DNA of 64,000 nt, from the NCBI GenBank assembly GCA_951213105.1, contig OX578146.1:114546387-114610386 (forward strand), given 5' to 3'. Origin of the DNA: Amaurobius ferox. Taxonomy: Eukaryota > Arthropoda > Arachnida > Araneae > Amaurobiidae. The position numbers and the translations under genes are program-made. This document shows positions 1 through 11,239 of the stretch, piece after piece; the first letter of the stretch is position 1, and every line of letters starts with the position of its first letter. The notes beneath the pieces are model-generated. The model was not told the DNA's origin. It saw only the letters and a list, made by a program, of their open reading frames with translations, and made no database searches.

Positions 1-114
1 AATGTTAAGCGATTTCATAAAATTACGTACCTTTTTTACGCAACATTGCAATTTATTATATATGTCTAAAATCAATATTTAATGATTAAAAGCAGAGGTC
101 CATGTTTTTAGGAC

Positions 115-120
<6 letters not shown>
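1..120. mobile_element. Truncated right end of a long-TIR MITE
   Basis: The first ~120 bases match the right arm of the complete MITE at 10328-11234, ending in the same terminal motif GGACACCCT. The rest of this copy lies outside the window. It is non-coding and is followed directly by a (TA)n run, so the target-site TA cannot be defined. Confidence 0.8.

Positions 121-192
<72 letters not shown>
119..192. repeat. (TA)n microsatellite
   Basis: About 36 uninterrupted TA dinucleotides abut the MITE end. Tc1/mariner-type MITEs insert at TA, so the run may have been the target, or may have expanded from the TA target-site duplication. Confidence 0.97.
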
Positions 193-193
<1 letters not shown>

Positions 194-703
194 CCTTATT
201 TAAATACCTTCATCAACAAAACCAATAACAGAAAACATACCCTTCGGCGCCAAGCAGCTCAACCAAGTACATCTATATAAAATTAAAATATTAGAAGTAT
301 AGCAATGTATCAAAATTAGCCGGGGGGGATTGTGACCCCCACTTCCCGGTTAAGCTAGCTTCATGTCATGACGACACTCCCGGAAACCGATACATTGCCA
401 AAAACCAAATACTCAATACTTAAAACACAAAAGATATGAAATTAAACGGAAATAAAATGAAAAATTACACTATTGCAGAAAAATAAATATACCAAAAATC
501 AAAATCCCTATCACAACCATAAAATTCATCACAAATAACAGCATATCAAACACCAAACGGATAACATTACAAACCAACCTCGTACATAGACCATAACCCA
601 ACTATAAATATCACCAGAGCATCATCCATTACTATTCTACCGTTTAAAACTACACACCACATCATTACCAACACATCCATGCCATCACTATACATCTATC
701 TGT
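193..703. other. AT-rich stretch, probable 3' flank of the RT relic
   Basis: No ORF is recognised here. It lies downstream of the minus-strand reverse transcriptase relic and could be its 3' untranslated part. I looked for a GIY-YIG endonuclease continuation on the minus strand and saw none. A short GC-rich patch with seven G near 320-330 is the only compositional outlier. Confidence 0.4.
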
Positions 704-1345
704 TCAAACTTCATATGTGCTTTTATTTAAATACAAACTATAACTCTCCTCCACGGTTATATTGCAAAACTTGCGTATGACGTTGCTTATAAAACGCCTA
801 GGGAGGCCCTTTGCAATTGCCTCATTCAGGAAACGATGATCGCAATCATATCGATTTATTTCACAGCTATTTAATCTTTTACTACGTATCAAAATGTTTA
901 ATACAATATTTCGGAATACTTTACGATGTAAGTATGTATTCCAATGTATTATGTAATTGATTTTAAATGTGAAGTCATTTCGTTTATCATTAAGTCGAAG
1001 TCCCACAGAACCATTTGATTTCTGGTATATAGTCAAATCAAGGAAATTTATGCGTTGATCTTGATTACGTGCTGTTTCTGTCAAAGAAAAGTTGTCTGGA
1101 TGAAAGGTGAAATACAATGTATATCGAATATCTGTACATGCACACAAAATATCATCTACGTAACGAATATATATCATTTCATTTAATATATGTGTGCCTT
1201 CCTCGTATTTATTTAAATAAATATCGGCGAGTATAGAGGAGCATCCCCCTCCCATTGGTATGCCATATCGCTATATGTAAAAATTAGTTCCATCATACAA
1301 AACAGTTTCAAACAGCACCATTTCAACTAGACTCTTGAAAACATG
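704..1345 (-). pseudogene. Penelope-like / endonuclease-less reverse transcriptase fragment
   Basis: The open segment 704-1255 encodes 183 residues with reverse-transcriptase hallmarks: GIPMGGGCSSILADIYL (fingers-palm motif), then RYVDDIL, whose YVDD box carries the catalytic aspartates near residue 33, then INFLDLTIY near residue 70 and LNDKRNDFTF near residue 90. This motif order resembles Penelope-like RTs and related 'PMG..CAPLLADLFL' RT proteins of invertebrates. Reading upstream on the minus strand, the same frame continues with FETVLYDGTNFYI, then a TAG stop just before RYGIPMGG, so the frame is broken there and the apparent start methionine is internal. The C-terminus ends at a stop without a recognisable GIY-YIG nuclease. 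It would copy element RNA into DNA if intact. The RT call is strong; the exact subfamily is inferred. Confidence 0.8.
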
Positions 1346-1766
1346 TTTTTTTTTTATTTATTTTTGCATTTTATATTTGTTGTATAACTCAATCAGAATT
1401 GTAAATAAATCCTTAATATTTATATGGCAAAATAGGTTTAAGGTTTTGACATTGAATATCGTAATTCAATTATTTTATTTCAGGGATGAAGTAGTCGCAG
1501 CTAGACATAATTTCAAACCCTTTGTATACACACTCATGTTTATGAAAATTGTAGCTCCATGAAGGACAGATTAGAATGAAACGTACGGGATATGCAAAGG
1601 AGGGCAGGATATGCAATTGATTAGAAATACAAAGAAAATGCGCATGCCAAGGCTCCGCCTCGCGCTCTGAACAGTCATACAACGAATACAAATAGACGGC
1701 TGTGGAAGAGCCAGACAAGTACAGTGTCTGTGCCCTCGAGTTGAAAACTATTCTATTGGATTCACT

Positions 1767-2839
1767 ATGCCTCGTCAACATCAAATGGCGGTTTATAAGC
1801 AAACTACAGACTTCGAACGGAGAAGCATAATCGACCTACGGGAAGGAGAATTTTTGTAACAAAGTATTGCTGCCGGTACGAAAACTGGACGAGTCGAAAA
1901 TCCGGCAGTGGCCCGAAGACAACTGGACGAGTCAAAAATCCGGCAGAAGAAAACTGGGCGAGTCAAAAATCTGGCGGTGAATCGTAGAAAACTGGACTAG
2001 TCAAAAATCTTTAGTGGACCATGCAATGTGACGACAACACGGGACGATAACAATCACATCAGCATGGAGGTGACGTAGCTTTCAGCTTCTTCCCGAGTGC
2101 TGGCGCAGAACTGGAGCACTACTACAGTGTGGCATTGTTTGCTTCTACGGTTCGAAGGTGTCTGCTACGCAGGCGCAGGGGACTATGTGCAAGCATTTCT
2201 TTGCGGAGGATACCATTGACCCTCAACCATTAACTCGTCAGGCGGAGACGTGAAGACCATGGCGTGCGAAAATGCACCTGCTCGTGTTTTCGGACGAGTC
2301 CCGCTACAACCTGGACTAGAGTGATGGCCGAATACGCGTTAGGAGATATTGTGGTGAGCGCCAACTTGCTGTATACGTTTTAGAGCGTCATTCATTCTGC
2401 GCGAACGTTAAGTGTGATGGTGTGAGGTGCTATTGGCAATCATAGGGGATACCGGCAACTACTCATTGCGGGAATGTTCAACAGTAACCGCTTTATCAGG
2501 GATGTTTTAGAGGTCGAAGTTATATCCTTCCTTCAGCACACTCCTGGCGCTACATTCCAACAAGACAACGCTCGACCCCAGAATGCTGAAGTCTTCTGCA
2601 AATCAAATGCCTCTTCTTCCTTAGCCTGTTAATTCGCTAGACATGTCACCGATTGAACATGTATGGGATATAGTCACTAGGCGACTGGACCATTACTGTT
2701 CTTTAGCAGTCACCACCAATAAGCTGTTGACCCGTACAGATAAATTCTGGCAGGCAATATCACAGAAACACATCCAAACTTTCTTCGATTCGATACGTGA
2801 CGTTTAAAATATATTATTGCTGCTAGGGCGGCTTCATAA
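1767..2839 (+). pseudogene. Tc1-like transposase pseudogene
   Basis: Translation in shifting frames gives MPRQHQMAVYKQTTDFERRS (Tc1 N-terminal type), then VFSDESRYNLD around the first catalytic Asp (near 2295), VRRYCGERQ, PGATFQQDNARP with the second catalytic Asp (near 2570), SPIEHVWDIVTRRL with the third acidic position (near 2655), and a C-terminal AARAAS ending. That order matches Tc1 DDE transposases of ~340 residues, which cut and paste the element at TA. Stops and frameshifts are frequent (for example directly after the N-terminal helix and after YNLD), so no protein is made. A fourfold duplication interrupts the DNA-binding region. Confidence 0.85.
1882..2020 (+). repeat. Four-unit tandem duplication inside the Tc1 relic
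   Basis: The phrase AACTGGACGAGTCAAAAATC recurs with small changes at about 1882, 1921, 1952 and 1990 (unit 31-39 bp). The related Tc1 element at 54.8 kb has a single corresponding segment, so this is a local expansion within the linker that follows the helix-turn-helix region. Confidence 0.85.
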
Positions 2840-2864
2840 AATACTGATTATGTGCTAGAAATAC

Positions 2865-2943
2865 GGTCTGAAACGGTAATCGTTTGAACCGGAATTCCGT
2901 CTGAAACGGAATCGTTTGAATGGTCTGAAACGGTAATCGTTTA
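2865..2943 (+). repeat. Three-unit tandem repeat in the Tc1 3' region
   Basis: GTCTGAAACGGTAATCGTTT occurs at about 2866 and 2923, with a diverged unit between (CGTCTGAAACGGAATCG). It lies between the transposase relic and the right TIR. Confidence 0.85.
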
Positions 2944-3026
2944 TTTTTTATTACCATTAGTAATAAGTGGTATAAATGTCATTCTAATCTGACTATTCCT
3001 TCGTTGTGTTGCAATTTTCATAAACA

Positions 3027-3690
3027 TGCTTGTGTATATATATATATATATAATATATATATATTTATAAATATATATGCGCAGGTTAGAATAACAACAG
3101 CCATCTTAAATTCCAGTTAAAATAAATGAACTTACATTAAGCCACGTACATAAGAGCCACGTTAAGTTAGCATAAAGACACCTTGTCCTAAAAATATGGC
3201 TGCTAAGAGTTTGTAATGATTGAAATCGCGCGATATGAAAAAATCTTTATTGACTGGATAGGACATTCTGTGTATAATTCAGGAAGTTAAAATACAATAT
3301 CTGACGCCGGTTCTGTTTTCTCAACATTTAAATGTAGGCCTAGTCTAATACTATACAAGCTTTTCTATTTTAAGATATTTGTTAATTAATATTTTTAGAT
3401 AAACGTATATGTGAAGTTTTATTGGATAATTTATTGGTTGGGTTTTAATAGTCTGCAAATTTACAATATTGTCTTAAATCCCTCACTTTTCTCTGGGAAT
3501 TATGAAACATGTTATTATACATCGATCACAGAAAAAATGTATGTATCAACAATATGCCAACATTACGTGTATTATACGGTATTACGCATAATACCATCAT
3601 GGTCACAAAATATGATTTCTGAATAATTCCACAATTCCACGGCGCAGTTGCATAGAAATTGGTAATATCAATAAGTCTGCGACCAATTCA
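3027..3690. other. AT-rich stretch, nothing recognised
   Basis: It holds a short interrupted (TA)n at about 3037-3078 and one 71-codon ORF (3411-3626) without recognisable motifs. I see no gene here. Confidence 0.4.
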
Positions 3691-3699
3691 CCTGAGCAT

Positions 3700-3900
3700 C
3701 ATTATTCCACCTTACCCGGTTCTCCCATCATCGGCCATCTCATATCATGTCCAGAAAAAGTGTTATCAATTAAGGCGATATGGCCGTTCCTGTTCTAGAA
3801 ATATATCATAATGAAAACTTGTCCCTTTTTAAGGGTCTCACGTTTCAGTAACGCTGTCAAGGGATGAACAATTAATTCATATTTTGGGAAATCCATTTTT
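3700..3900 (+). repeat. ~180-bp dispersed repeat, copy a
   Basis: It shares an AGAAAAAGTGTT-type core, ATTAAGGCGATATGG, and a downstream CACGTTT...TATCAAGGG-like region with copies at 5225-5430 and 7345-7530. All three are in the same orientation. The function is unknown. Confidence 0.75.
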
Positions 3901-4140
3901 ATTATGGTACATGTCAGATTAAAGCTTGAAAATGTCAGATTAAAACTCCCTATTGAAACATGATCGTGTATATATGTATGTGAACGCTATCCTGAAACTC
4001 TTACACGATCTAAGAGGTCGAAGTTTGTTTCAAAACATAGGCGTAGAAACTGAATGTGTGTCCTCTACATTCAAAAGATTCAGAAATGGGATTGATTTTT
4101 AAATGTTCCTTAAAGAACTCATTTCCTGTATGAATTGCCA

Positions 4141-4334
4141 TTATAAGTATTATATAACATTATTATGTAAGGATTGTGTAACAGTATTATGTAACATTAT
4201 CATGTAAATATTGTGTAACAGTATTATATGATATTATTGTGTAAATATTATGTAAAATTATTATGTAAATGGTATGTAACATTATTTTTAAGTATTATGT
4301 AACGTTATTATATAAATATTATGCAACATTGTTT
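4141..4334. repeat. Degenerate AT-rich tandem repeat
   Basis: Variants of TATTATGTAACATTA and ATTGTGTAACAGT recur about a dozen times with a 12-24 bp rhythm. No coding potential is visible. Confidence 0.75.
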
Positions 4335-5224
4335 ATGTTTAAATTTGTAAACCAGACAATTGTTTATCATTTAAATTTATCATGACACTGTCATATCAAG
4401 GCGATTCAGGCACATATATTTATGGTTATGTAGTACTATGTATTGGTGTCTAAAAGAAAATAAAGTTTGATCCTCAATAAATGGAACGTTTAAAGGCATT
4501 TGAATTACAAATATCATCAAATTTTGATTCCATTACATCCCGCGCATATACTGTAATATTATACTTTTCAGGTTAATGCTTGAAAACAAATTACGTGGTA
4601 CAACATCTAAAATACCTTAACCATAAATTTGCGAACTATTAAGCTAACTTAATGAGCCAAAAACGTATATACATCTCTTTTGGCATCTATCTCAGTATAA
4701 GTGATCAATACACTGCGATAGAACAGGAATTTTAATTCCAGTTGTTTTGTGAGGAGGTACAGAAGAATAAAAGTTATATTTAACATTCTCTGGCAATCTT
4801 TTCAAAGTCATAAACCTGCTGATCTCAATAAACTAGTGAAATAATTACGTAAATCATTTGAGTTGTTTCTGAGTTATAAGCCCCCAGGACAGACAGAAAC
4901 ATTAATTAAATTAGCGTGCTTAGCCGTAGGACGACAAAGGTTATATCGTAATATTTCCTTAAATATTCATTAAAATACATTGAAATATTTAAAACTTTCT
5001 TAATTAGAAACATGTATTGAATTTTATTTTTACATATCAAATGCCGACTCAATGTTTCTCATGTATACTATTAAATTACACAAACATTCACCACCACAGT
5101 AACTTCAACATATTGCTCAACTACACAGTAACGGAAATACATGGTACAGCTGCACAGTAACGGAAATATATCGCACGGAACACATCGAGTCATTCTCAGT
5201 ATGACAGCATCGAACATCATGTTT
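4335..5224. other. AT-rich stretch with a small duplication
   Basis: Nothing gene-like is seen. Near 5115-5170 the phrase CACAGTAACGGAAATA occurs twice about 29 bp apart; the minus-strand ORF 5071-5268 overlaps it and has no recognisable domain. Confidence 0.4.
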
Positions 5225-5430
5225 CCATTTTTCCTCATTTCTCCCATCCCTGGACACTTGGGTGTCACGTCCGGAGAAAAGTGTTTCCAATTAAGGCGAT
5301 ATGGTCACTCCTGATACCGAAATGCTTCAAGAGAAAAAAAAAAACAGTTCCTTGTTTTCAGTGTCACGTTTTGTTACCCTTATCAAGGGCGGACCATTAA
5401 TTGAGATTTGGGACAACGCATCGAATTCAT
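5225..5430 (+). repeat. ~180-bp dispersed repeat, copy b
   Basis: It is the best preserved of three copies: TCACGTCCGGAGAAAAGTG, then CCAATTAAGGCGATATGG, then TGTCACGTTTTGTTACCCTT and ATCAAGGGCGG. Copy c at 7345-7530 shares ACACGTCCGGAGAAAAGTG. Confidence 0.78.
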
Positions 5431-7330
5431 AGAAGCCTGATAAACACATAGGACATTAATAAATTATTTTTAAAGATGCTGATTTATGACATCAAAAGTT
5501 TAAGAGGGTTTAAGATAAGATTCTAATGTACAAAAACTGCAACCTTTATAATGGCCATATATTTAAGAAAAAACATTTGAATTTTATCGTCAGGATTGTA
5601 TAATCATCATTAATTTAATGAAAACAACTAAATTTAGAGACTTAAAATGAATCAAATTGAAATACGTAAATGTTTTTATCGAAAAAGTATATCGATGCAT
5701 AGAATTAATACACCAATATAGCATATTATGCAACGCGTGGAGTATTGCACAAAATTATATGCTTTATAAGTACTGTGCGAATTTAAACTTGTGTTCCTGG
5801 TTCTATGACAGAATTTCGGGTGGTTGGGATCTGCTGTGGACAAGATCTCGAAGGAGCGTAGCCACGTGGTAGGCATAGTCACGTGGTAAAACTCATAAGG
5901 CTAAGGAATTAAAATATTGGGTCTGCTTGTATAATATCTATCTTGTTGACCTTGTGTGGGTCGCAGCAATTGCGCAAGTAACCACTTTTCATCCGTCAGT
6001 GGGAAGCTTACAGACGATACAGTAAAGTTTAAGTTCAGAGCGCGAGAGTGTCAGTAGCCATGTTATTGTAGTTGGGGGTGAATGTAAACGCTTATGATGA
6101 GTGATTAGGGCTTGAGCTGCTTTTTAGAGGAACATTAAACCTTTTCAGAAAGAAACTGGTCATCTGTAAAATCTTTTATTATTGCAATGATTTCAACTCT
6201 TTACAACATAGTTGAAAGTGTTTATGACTTTGTTCTTATGTATGTTGAGCTTACTGTGATATACTAACATGTCTTCTGATAATATGTTGACTGTCAATAT
6301 CAATCGTAAAGAAATCTCTACAATATTTTTGACGTCTGATTTGAATAAATATATGTTTATTAATTCCTGCTCTTTTAATTGTGTCTCTACCTCAGAGTGA
6401 GACAAGTCATATTCATATTTTTGTTATATATCAAATACAGCATGGGCGAAGATAGTTGGCAAATTAGGGCACTAGGTATACTGTGAAGGCATACTATCGC
6501 CATATTTGGTATTTTCTATCAAACAAAAGGCGCAGACAAGTGATGCTAATCTCGAAAGTCTTGATCCGGAAAGTTTGTGACACAGATAAATCCATGACAT
6601 TGAAATTACGAGGTTGACTTGGGAATAAACAATGTTTCAGGCCAGAACTTAGACGAGTTACGTTAGATCTAGTGGAACCAATGAAGCGATACTTCAAAGT
6701 CACACTAAATCAGATCAATTTAGTAGAGATGAAGCTAGGTCAGATTGGATGAAGTGCGTTCAGAATATCCTAGGCATCCAATTCAGATCAATATAGCAGC
6801 AAAGTAAGAGCAGTTCCATGAGAAGTCAGTGACAGTTCGGAGTTGTGATGTTTGAGAAATATGTGCAAACACCCCGCGTTGACAATCAATATAGAGTCCA
6901 CAAGTGCAGACAAAACAAGCTACATCAAAAAATACCGAGATATGTACCAGTCTGATATGACTCAGGCCAAGTACGTGATCTGTTTAAATAAATTTAAATA
7001 ATTCGATCACAAACTGATTTCATCTTCTCCTTAAGCACTTAGGTAGTGCTAGTGTATTATGTAGTGTTATGTTTTGCTAAACATAGGCCAAATGCGATCT
7101 TGGTCAGTATTTGGCAATTGTACGTTAATGACAACTCTTAATATCAATTTTATTCACCACACATACCTTGATAAAGTGATCAGATTGAATTTAAGTGTGT
7201 GCATTGTCTATGTGCTTATGTGTATTTTTATTTCTGTTTTTATCCCTAACGTTCATTGTAACCAATCGTACAACCTTATAAAAGAGAAATATCTTTAAGA
7301 TAAATCTTCAAAATACACTAAATCATGCTG
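5431..7330. other. Unassigned DNA with a fragment of the CRE/TATA element
   Basis: At 6194-6236 a 43-bp stretch containing TTGAAAGTGTTTATGACTTT matches the terminal part of the ~1.3-kb CRE/TATA element in minus orientation (compare 32842-32885). The rest contains short ORFs of 67-74 codons without motifs; I recognise no gene. Confidence 0.5.
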
Positions 7331-7344
7331 CATATACTCTTCTA

Positions 7345-7530
7345 ACATATCGGTCGGTGATTTTATTCTTCCTCTCCATATCCGCTGTAGATACTGATGA
7401 CACGTCCGGAGAAAAGTGTTTCTAATTAAGAAGATATGGTCAACACTGATAGCGAAGCTCCGTGTAATAAAATATGGCTTACTTTCTTAAATGCCCCGTT
7501 TCAATAACTTAGTGCACGGTGCAGAAAAAT
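7345..7530 (+). repeat. ~180-bp dispersed repeat, copy c
   Basis: It shares ACACGTCCGGAGAAAAGTG, CTAATTAAGAAGATATGGTC and a CCCGTTTCAATAACTTAG-type tail with copies a and b. It lies ~80 bp upstream of the mariner relic at 7613. Confidence 0.75.
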
Positions 7531-7612
7531 AAATACCACCAGTTCAGATTATAATAGTATAAATAACAACTAATACTTGATCTCACAAATATAGACTCTT
7601 TTGCAGAATGTA

Positions 7613-8594
7613 CAGGGTGACCACAATTAAAGTAAAGGTCTTTAGAGACCGATAAAGAGAAAGCTGTTGGGCCAAACTCAACCAAATTTGCAGTATATAC
7701 TATTTAGACCATGGGGTTTCGATTTATAAAAGAAAAAGGTTCGGATTTTTGCCACCGCGGGTCAAAGTGGCGCTGTAAGATCAATTTTTGGAGTAAAATA
7801 GGCATAGGAAGTACAAAAAGTTAACTTTTACATGTATTTTGAAAAGGACATCACATTTACATTTTATACGTATTTAGTAATTTTTATATTTACGTTTGCA
7901 TCCTACATTTACATACGTATGGCATTAATTTTTATATTGGCATCATTTACATATGTGATTCAATATGTTTTCCTTGCATACGCTTCAAAAAGTGACCAAC
8001 ATTCTGTACTGCAGAATACAGCAAATCTTCATTGATTTGCTTGACGTGCAATGTTATTCGGTCCTTCAATGTGGCTAAATTATCCACATTCCCTTGGTAT
8101 GATACCAAGCGTTTTACATGACACCACAACCAAAAGTCACAAGGGGTTAGATCAGGGGAACGGGTTGACCACTTCATAGGAAACGCTCGACTAATTATTA
8201 GGTTGTTGATAAAATGCTGTCTTAAGGCTTCCTGTATGCGCAATCCAATATGAGGGGGTGCTCTATCCTGCATAAATATCGTATGGCAGACATGGTTGAG
8301 AGAATGTTTGATAAAATGTAAGTGCAAATCTGAATGTAAAATGTGACATCAATATCAAAATGCATGTGAAATGTTAACTTTCTGTACTTCATATGCCTAT
8401 TTTCTCTAAAAATGGACCTTATAGCGCCACTTTGGCCCGCGGTGGCAAAAATCCGAACTATTATTTTTTCTTTTAAAAATCAAAATCCCATGGTCTAAAT
8501 AGGCTGTAATATACTATAAACTTGGTTGAGTTTGGCATATCAGTTTTCTGACTATCGGGCACTAAACAACTCTATTATAATTGGGACCACCCTG
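7613..8594 (-). mobile_element. Defective mariner-like element with ~230-bp TIRs
   Basis: The ends read CAGGGTGACCACAATTA and TAATTGGGACCACCCTG, each bordered by TA, the expected Tc1/mariner target duplication. Inverted homology extends roughly 230 bp inward on both sides (for example GCCACCGCGGGTCAAAGTGG on the left, inverted near 8430). Between the arms only the C-terminal part of a transposase remains, on the minus strand, so this 982-bp copy is an internally deleted, non-autonomous derivative. Confidence 0.88.
7947..8327 (-). pseudogene. Mariner-like transposase, C-terminal fragment
   Basis: This 126-codon frame encodes FMQDRAPPHIGLRIQEALRQ near residue 18, which carries the second catalytic Asp in the usual (Q)QDGAPPH context with G changed to R. 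RSPDLTPCDFWLWCHVKRL near residue 57 carries the third catalytic Asp. The tail VSYQGNVDNLATLKDRI...NEDLLYSAVQNV matches the C-terminus of mariner-type transposases widespread in arthropods. The N-terminal DNA-binding half and the first catalytic Asp are absent, so it cannot transpose anything alone. The apparent start is simply the first Met left after the deletion. Confidence 0.85.
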
Positions 8595-8599
8595 TATTA

Positions 8600-9945
8600 C
8601 TCATGTGATAGGATAATAATTGTAATTTGATTCTATGATTACAGCAATATCTTATGCCAATATTCATTCACATTACTCGGCCTATAGGAGACATACTGCT
8701 ATTGAAGATATCATCATTATTTGACATGTTTCGATCTTATTACGCACTCGTCAAAATGAAATATCCAATACCTGCGCTGACTGGTATTCACGACCGGTAT
8801 TCTGCGTCTATTCTTGGTACAATAATTTTGCGATAATCTATGCATATCGAAAAACTACGCCTTATCATGAAACAGGCATTTAGCTTCCTTATAATGAAGT
8901 TCAGGCAGCAATTCATCAACTCTAAGTTGTTACTCACAAAAGCCGCCTATAGTGAATATTCCTAAACTAAAACCGGAAAGACGGGAATTACATTTTTTAC
9001 TCGGATTTAAATTCTATATGATGTGTACTAGTATGGTGTGTTTATAAGGATTCTAGGAATACATTAAAATATTTTTGCAGTACAGTTGCATAATTTGGCC
9101 GAAAATCACCGGTGCCATATAAAACCACTAAGCTTGCACGTTAACAAATTTAGAACAAACACGGTTTTTACTACAATTTATCCAACTGATTGCATATGCA
9201 TTTTAGAACATTATCAAATAAAACTATTTATAAAGCATGATATGCAATAATTGGGGGCGCAGGTATCTTTTTTGGTCCTATTATGAGCTACAAAGTTCGA
9301 AATTACACTTTATACTGTACGGTGTACATGGATGAATTCTGTAATTAGTGACGGCACAATGACGCCTTTGTGCGATTGCTCTGACATAATGATTCATAAT
9401 ATCAATTCTAAGTTATCACATTAAAAAATCTGATCCATCACATTAAAAAATCTGATGTGGACAGCACATGGCTTTCGCTACATAACACACATATTTTACC
9501 TCTTTCAAATCAAAATAATGATGGACAAAATAAACGCCACAATGTTCTTAAGATACACTGACATTGAGTTCTTTTCTGGATGAAAATATGTAAAATTATT
9601 AGTCCCAAATTAACTTACATTTCGCAAAAAATATAACTTGACAACTGAAAATAATAGTAACATGTGCTAAGCAAACTACTCTATTATATTAAAATATGTT
9701 AATTATTTATGCGTTAATTTGTCCCCACATTAAAAAGTTTTCAAGTTCGCGAGAACTGTTTATATCAGCGTTCTAATGTTTGTCTCGTATAAAATAAAGG
9801 AATACATACATAAAACGATTATTTCTTTAATAATATTGAATATCCTGATGTATTTATGATTTTTTCAAGCATTCATTCGAGAATTTGTTTCGTCTTTCAA
9901 ACGTTAGATTTAGTTAAAAATCAATAGCGTTCCAATATTAACCAA
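8600..9945. other. AT-rich stretch, nothing recognised
   Basis: No feature is recognised apart from a short local duplication near 9417-9455 (CACATTAAAAAATCTGAT twice). The 60-codon ORF at 8654 has no motif. Confidence 0.4.
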
Positions 9946-9949
9946 TGAT

Positions 9950-10172
9950 AATAATCGTACCAAAATACGTTCGAAACATTCCATTCCTTCATGAGGTATC
10001 ATATCCATAGACTCATGGACACGAACATACATACACACAGACACCACCCTGAAAACGTTCGATTCCGGTTCACGGAGCCTGACACGAGCTCTTCCATCGA
10101 AACCTCGAAATTGAATTTTCGACCAATCATCATACTTTCCCTACACATAAATCTACGCATATAGGGAAAGTA
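9950..10172 (-). repeat. Hairpin-headed GT-bearing dispersed repeat (minus copy)
   Basis: On the minus strand it begins with an imperfect hairpin (ACTTTCCCTA ... TAGGGAAAGTA), then GTCGAAAATTCAATTTCGAG, TCGATGGAAGAGC, a short GT-rich tract and GAGTCTATGG. The same order occurs in the copies at 51204 and 58989, so this is a diverged member of that family. Confidence 0.75.
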
Positions 10173-10327
10173 AAACAAGGAAGTTTAAGCGATAGAATCT
10201 AATTAGAACATTTAAATGTGTATTATAAGTAATATAAGTAATTCATACAATACTTTCCGGTCTCCAGTTGAGCTTCCTCGGAATAAATTATGCAACTAAA
10301 TGTTTGTTGTTTCTCAAAGGATATATA

Positions 10328-11234
10328 CAAGGTGTCCCTAAAAGATTGACCTCGGCTTTTATTCCTTACATATTGATCTTAGACATATATAATAAATTAC
10401 AAAGTTGCGTAAAAAAAAGGTACAGAATTTTATGAAATCGATAAAAATTTTCAGTGGATTAAATTTGAAGAAATACAAAATTTACATTTTTATACTGCCT
10501 CCGTACAAAAACATTTCCAATGAGTAAAATGTGCCCCATTCAGTAATAAGGTGCTGAACAAAATTTCAGCATTTTATCATAAAAAATCCCAGAGATATGT
10601 TTAAACACATTTAGTGAGGGATTAATCAAAAATTAAAATGTAAATGTTTACAGCAAGAGTGCAAATGACGCAACGCAGAAATGCATCATAGGCAAATAAT
10701 ATCTGCCTCTTTTCTTTAATGGTTCTTTGGCATTGATGGAAAACATTTTGAACAAGCTTTGTAATATTTGTGTAAAGTTATTATTTCTACACTGTGTAGA
10801 TACTTTTGTACCAATAAATAGCAAAATTATTATTTATTTATATAATCATTGTTTTCTTTCGTAATTTGTGTATGACCCCTGAAACGCGATCTGCCGACAT
10901 GATTTTTCCTCTCTGAGAATCCATGTCGATGTATTGAAAAGTTGGTTACGTCAGCATTTGTGTCTTTTCATATTTCTGGGACTTTTTATGATAAAATGCT
11001 GAAATTTTGTACATCACCTTATTAGTGTATGGGGCCTATTTTACTCATTGGAAATGTTTTTGTACGGGGACCGTATAACAATTATTTTGCATTTAAAATT
11101 CAATTTTCTTGACAATTTTAATCGATTTCCTAAAATTCTGTACCTTTTTTTACGCAACTTTGTAATTTATTATATATGTCTAAGATCAATATTTGAGGAA
11201 TAAAAGCAGGCGTCAACCTTTTTAGGACACCCTG
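10328..11234. mobile_element. 907-bp MITE with ~270-bp inverted arms
   Basis: The ends are CAAGGTGTCCCTAAAAGATT and inverted AACCTTTTTAGGACACCCTG, each bordered by TA. The arms pair over ~270 bp (10328-10600 with 10965-11234), sharing TATATAATAAATTACAAAGT and ATAAAATGCTGAAATTTTGT-type phrases in inverted order. The ~360-bp centre has no transposase motif. TA duplication and the GGTGTCC termini suggest a mariner-superfamily MITE. A second, truncated copy lies at 1-120. Confidence 0.9.
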
Positions 11235-11239
11235 TATAT

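Larger units (their letters stand above)
1537..3026 (+). mobile_element. Tc1-like DNA transposon, TIR-bounded, inactive
   Basis: The left end reads TGTTTATGAAAATTG and the right end is its inverted copy ending at 3026. The inverted match continues with indels for roughly 50 bp (both reach ATTAGAATGA). The TIR resembles that of the Tc1 element at 54402-55791 (TGTTTGTAAAAATTG), so the two are members of one family. It contains a degenerate transposase and two short tandem arrays. I could not define a clean TA target duplication. Confidence 0.82.

Noticed and set aside
193..703. Hammerhead ribozyme or GIY-YIG nuclease accompanying the RT relic
   Set aside because: I looked for the CTGANGA...GAAA core and for GIY-YIG motifs on the minus strand and did not find them.
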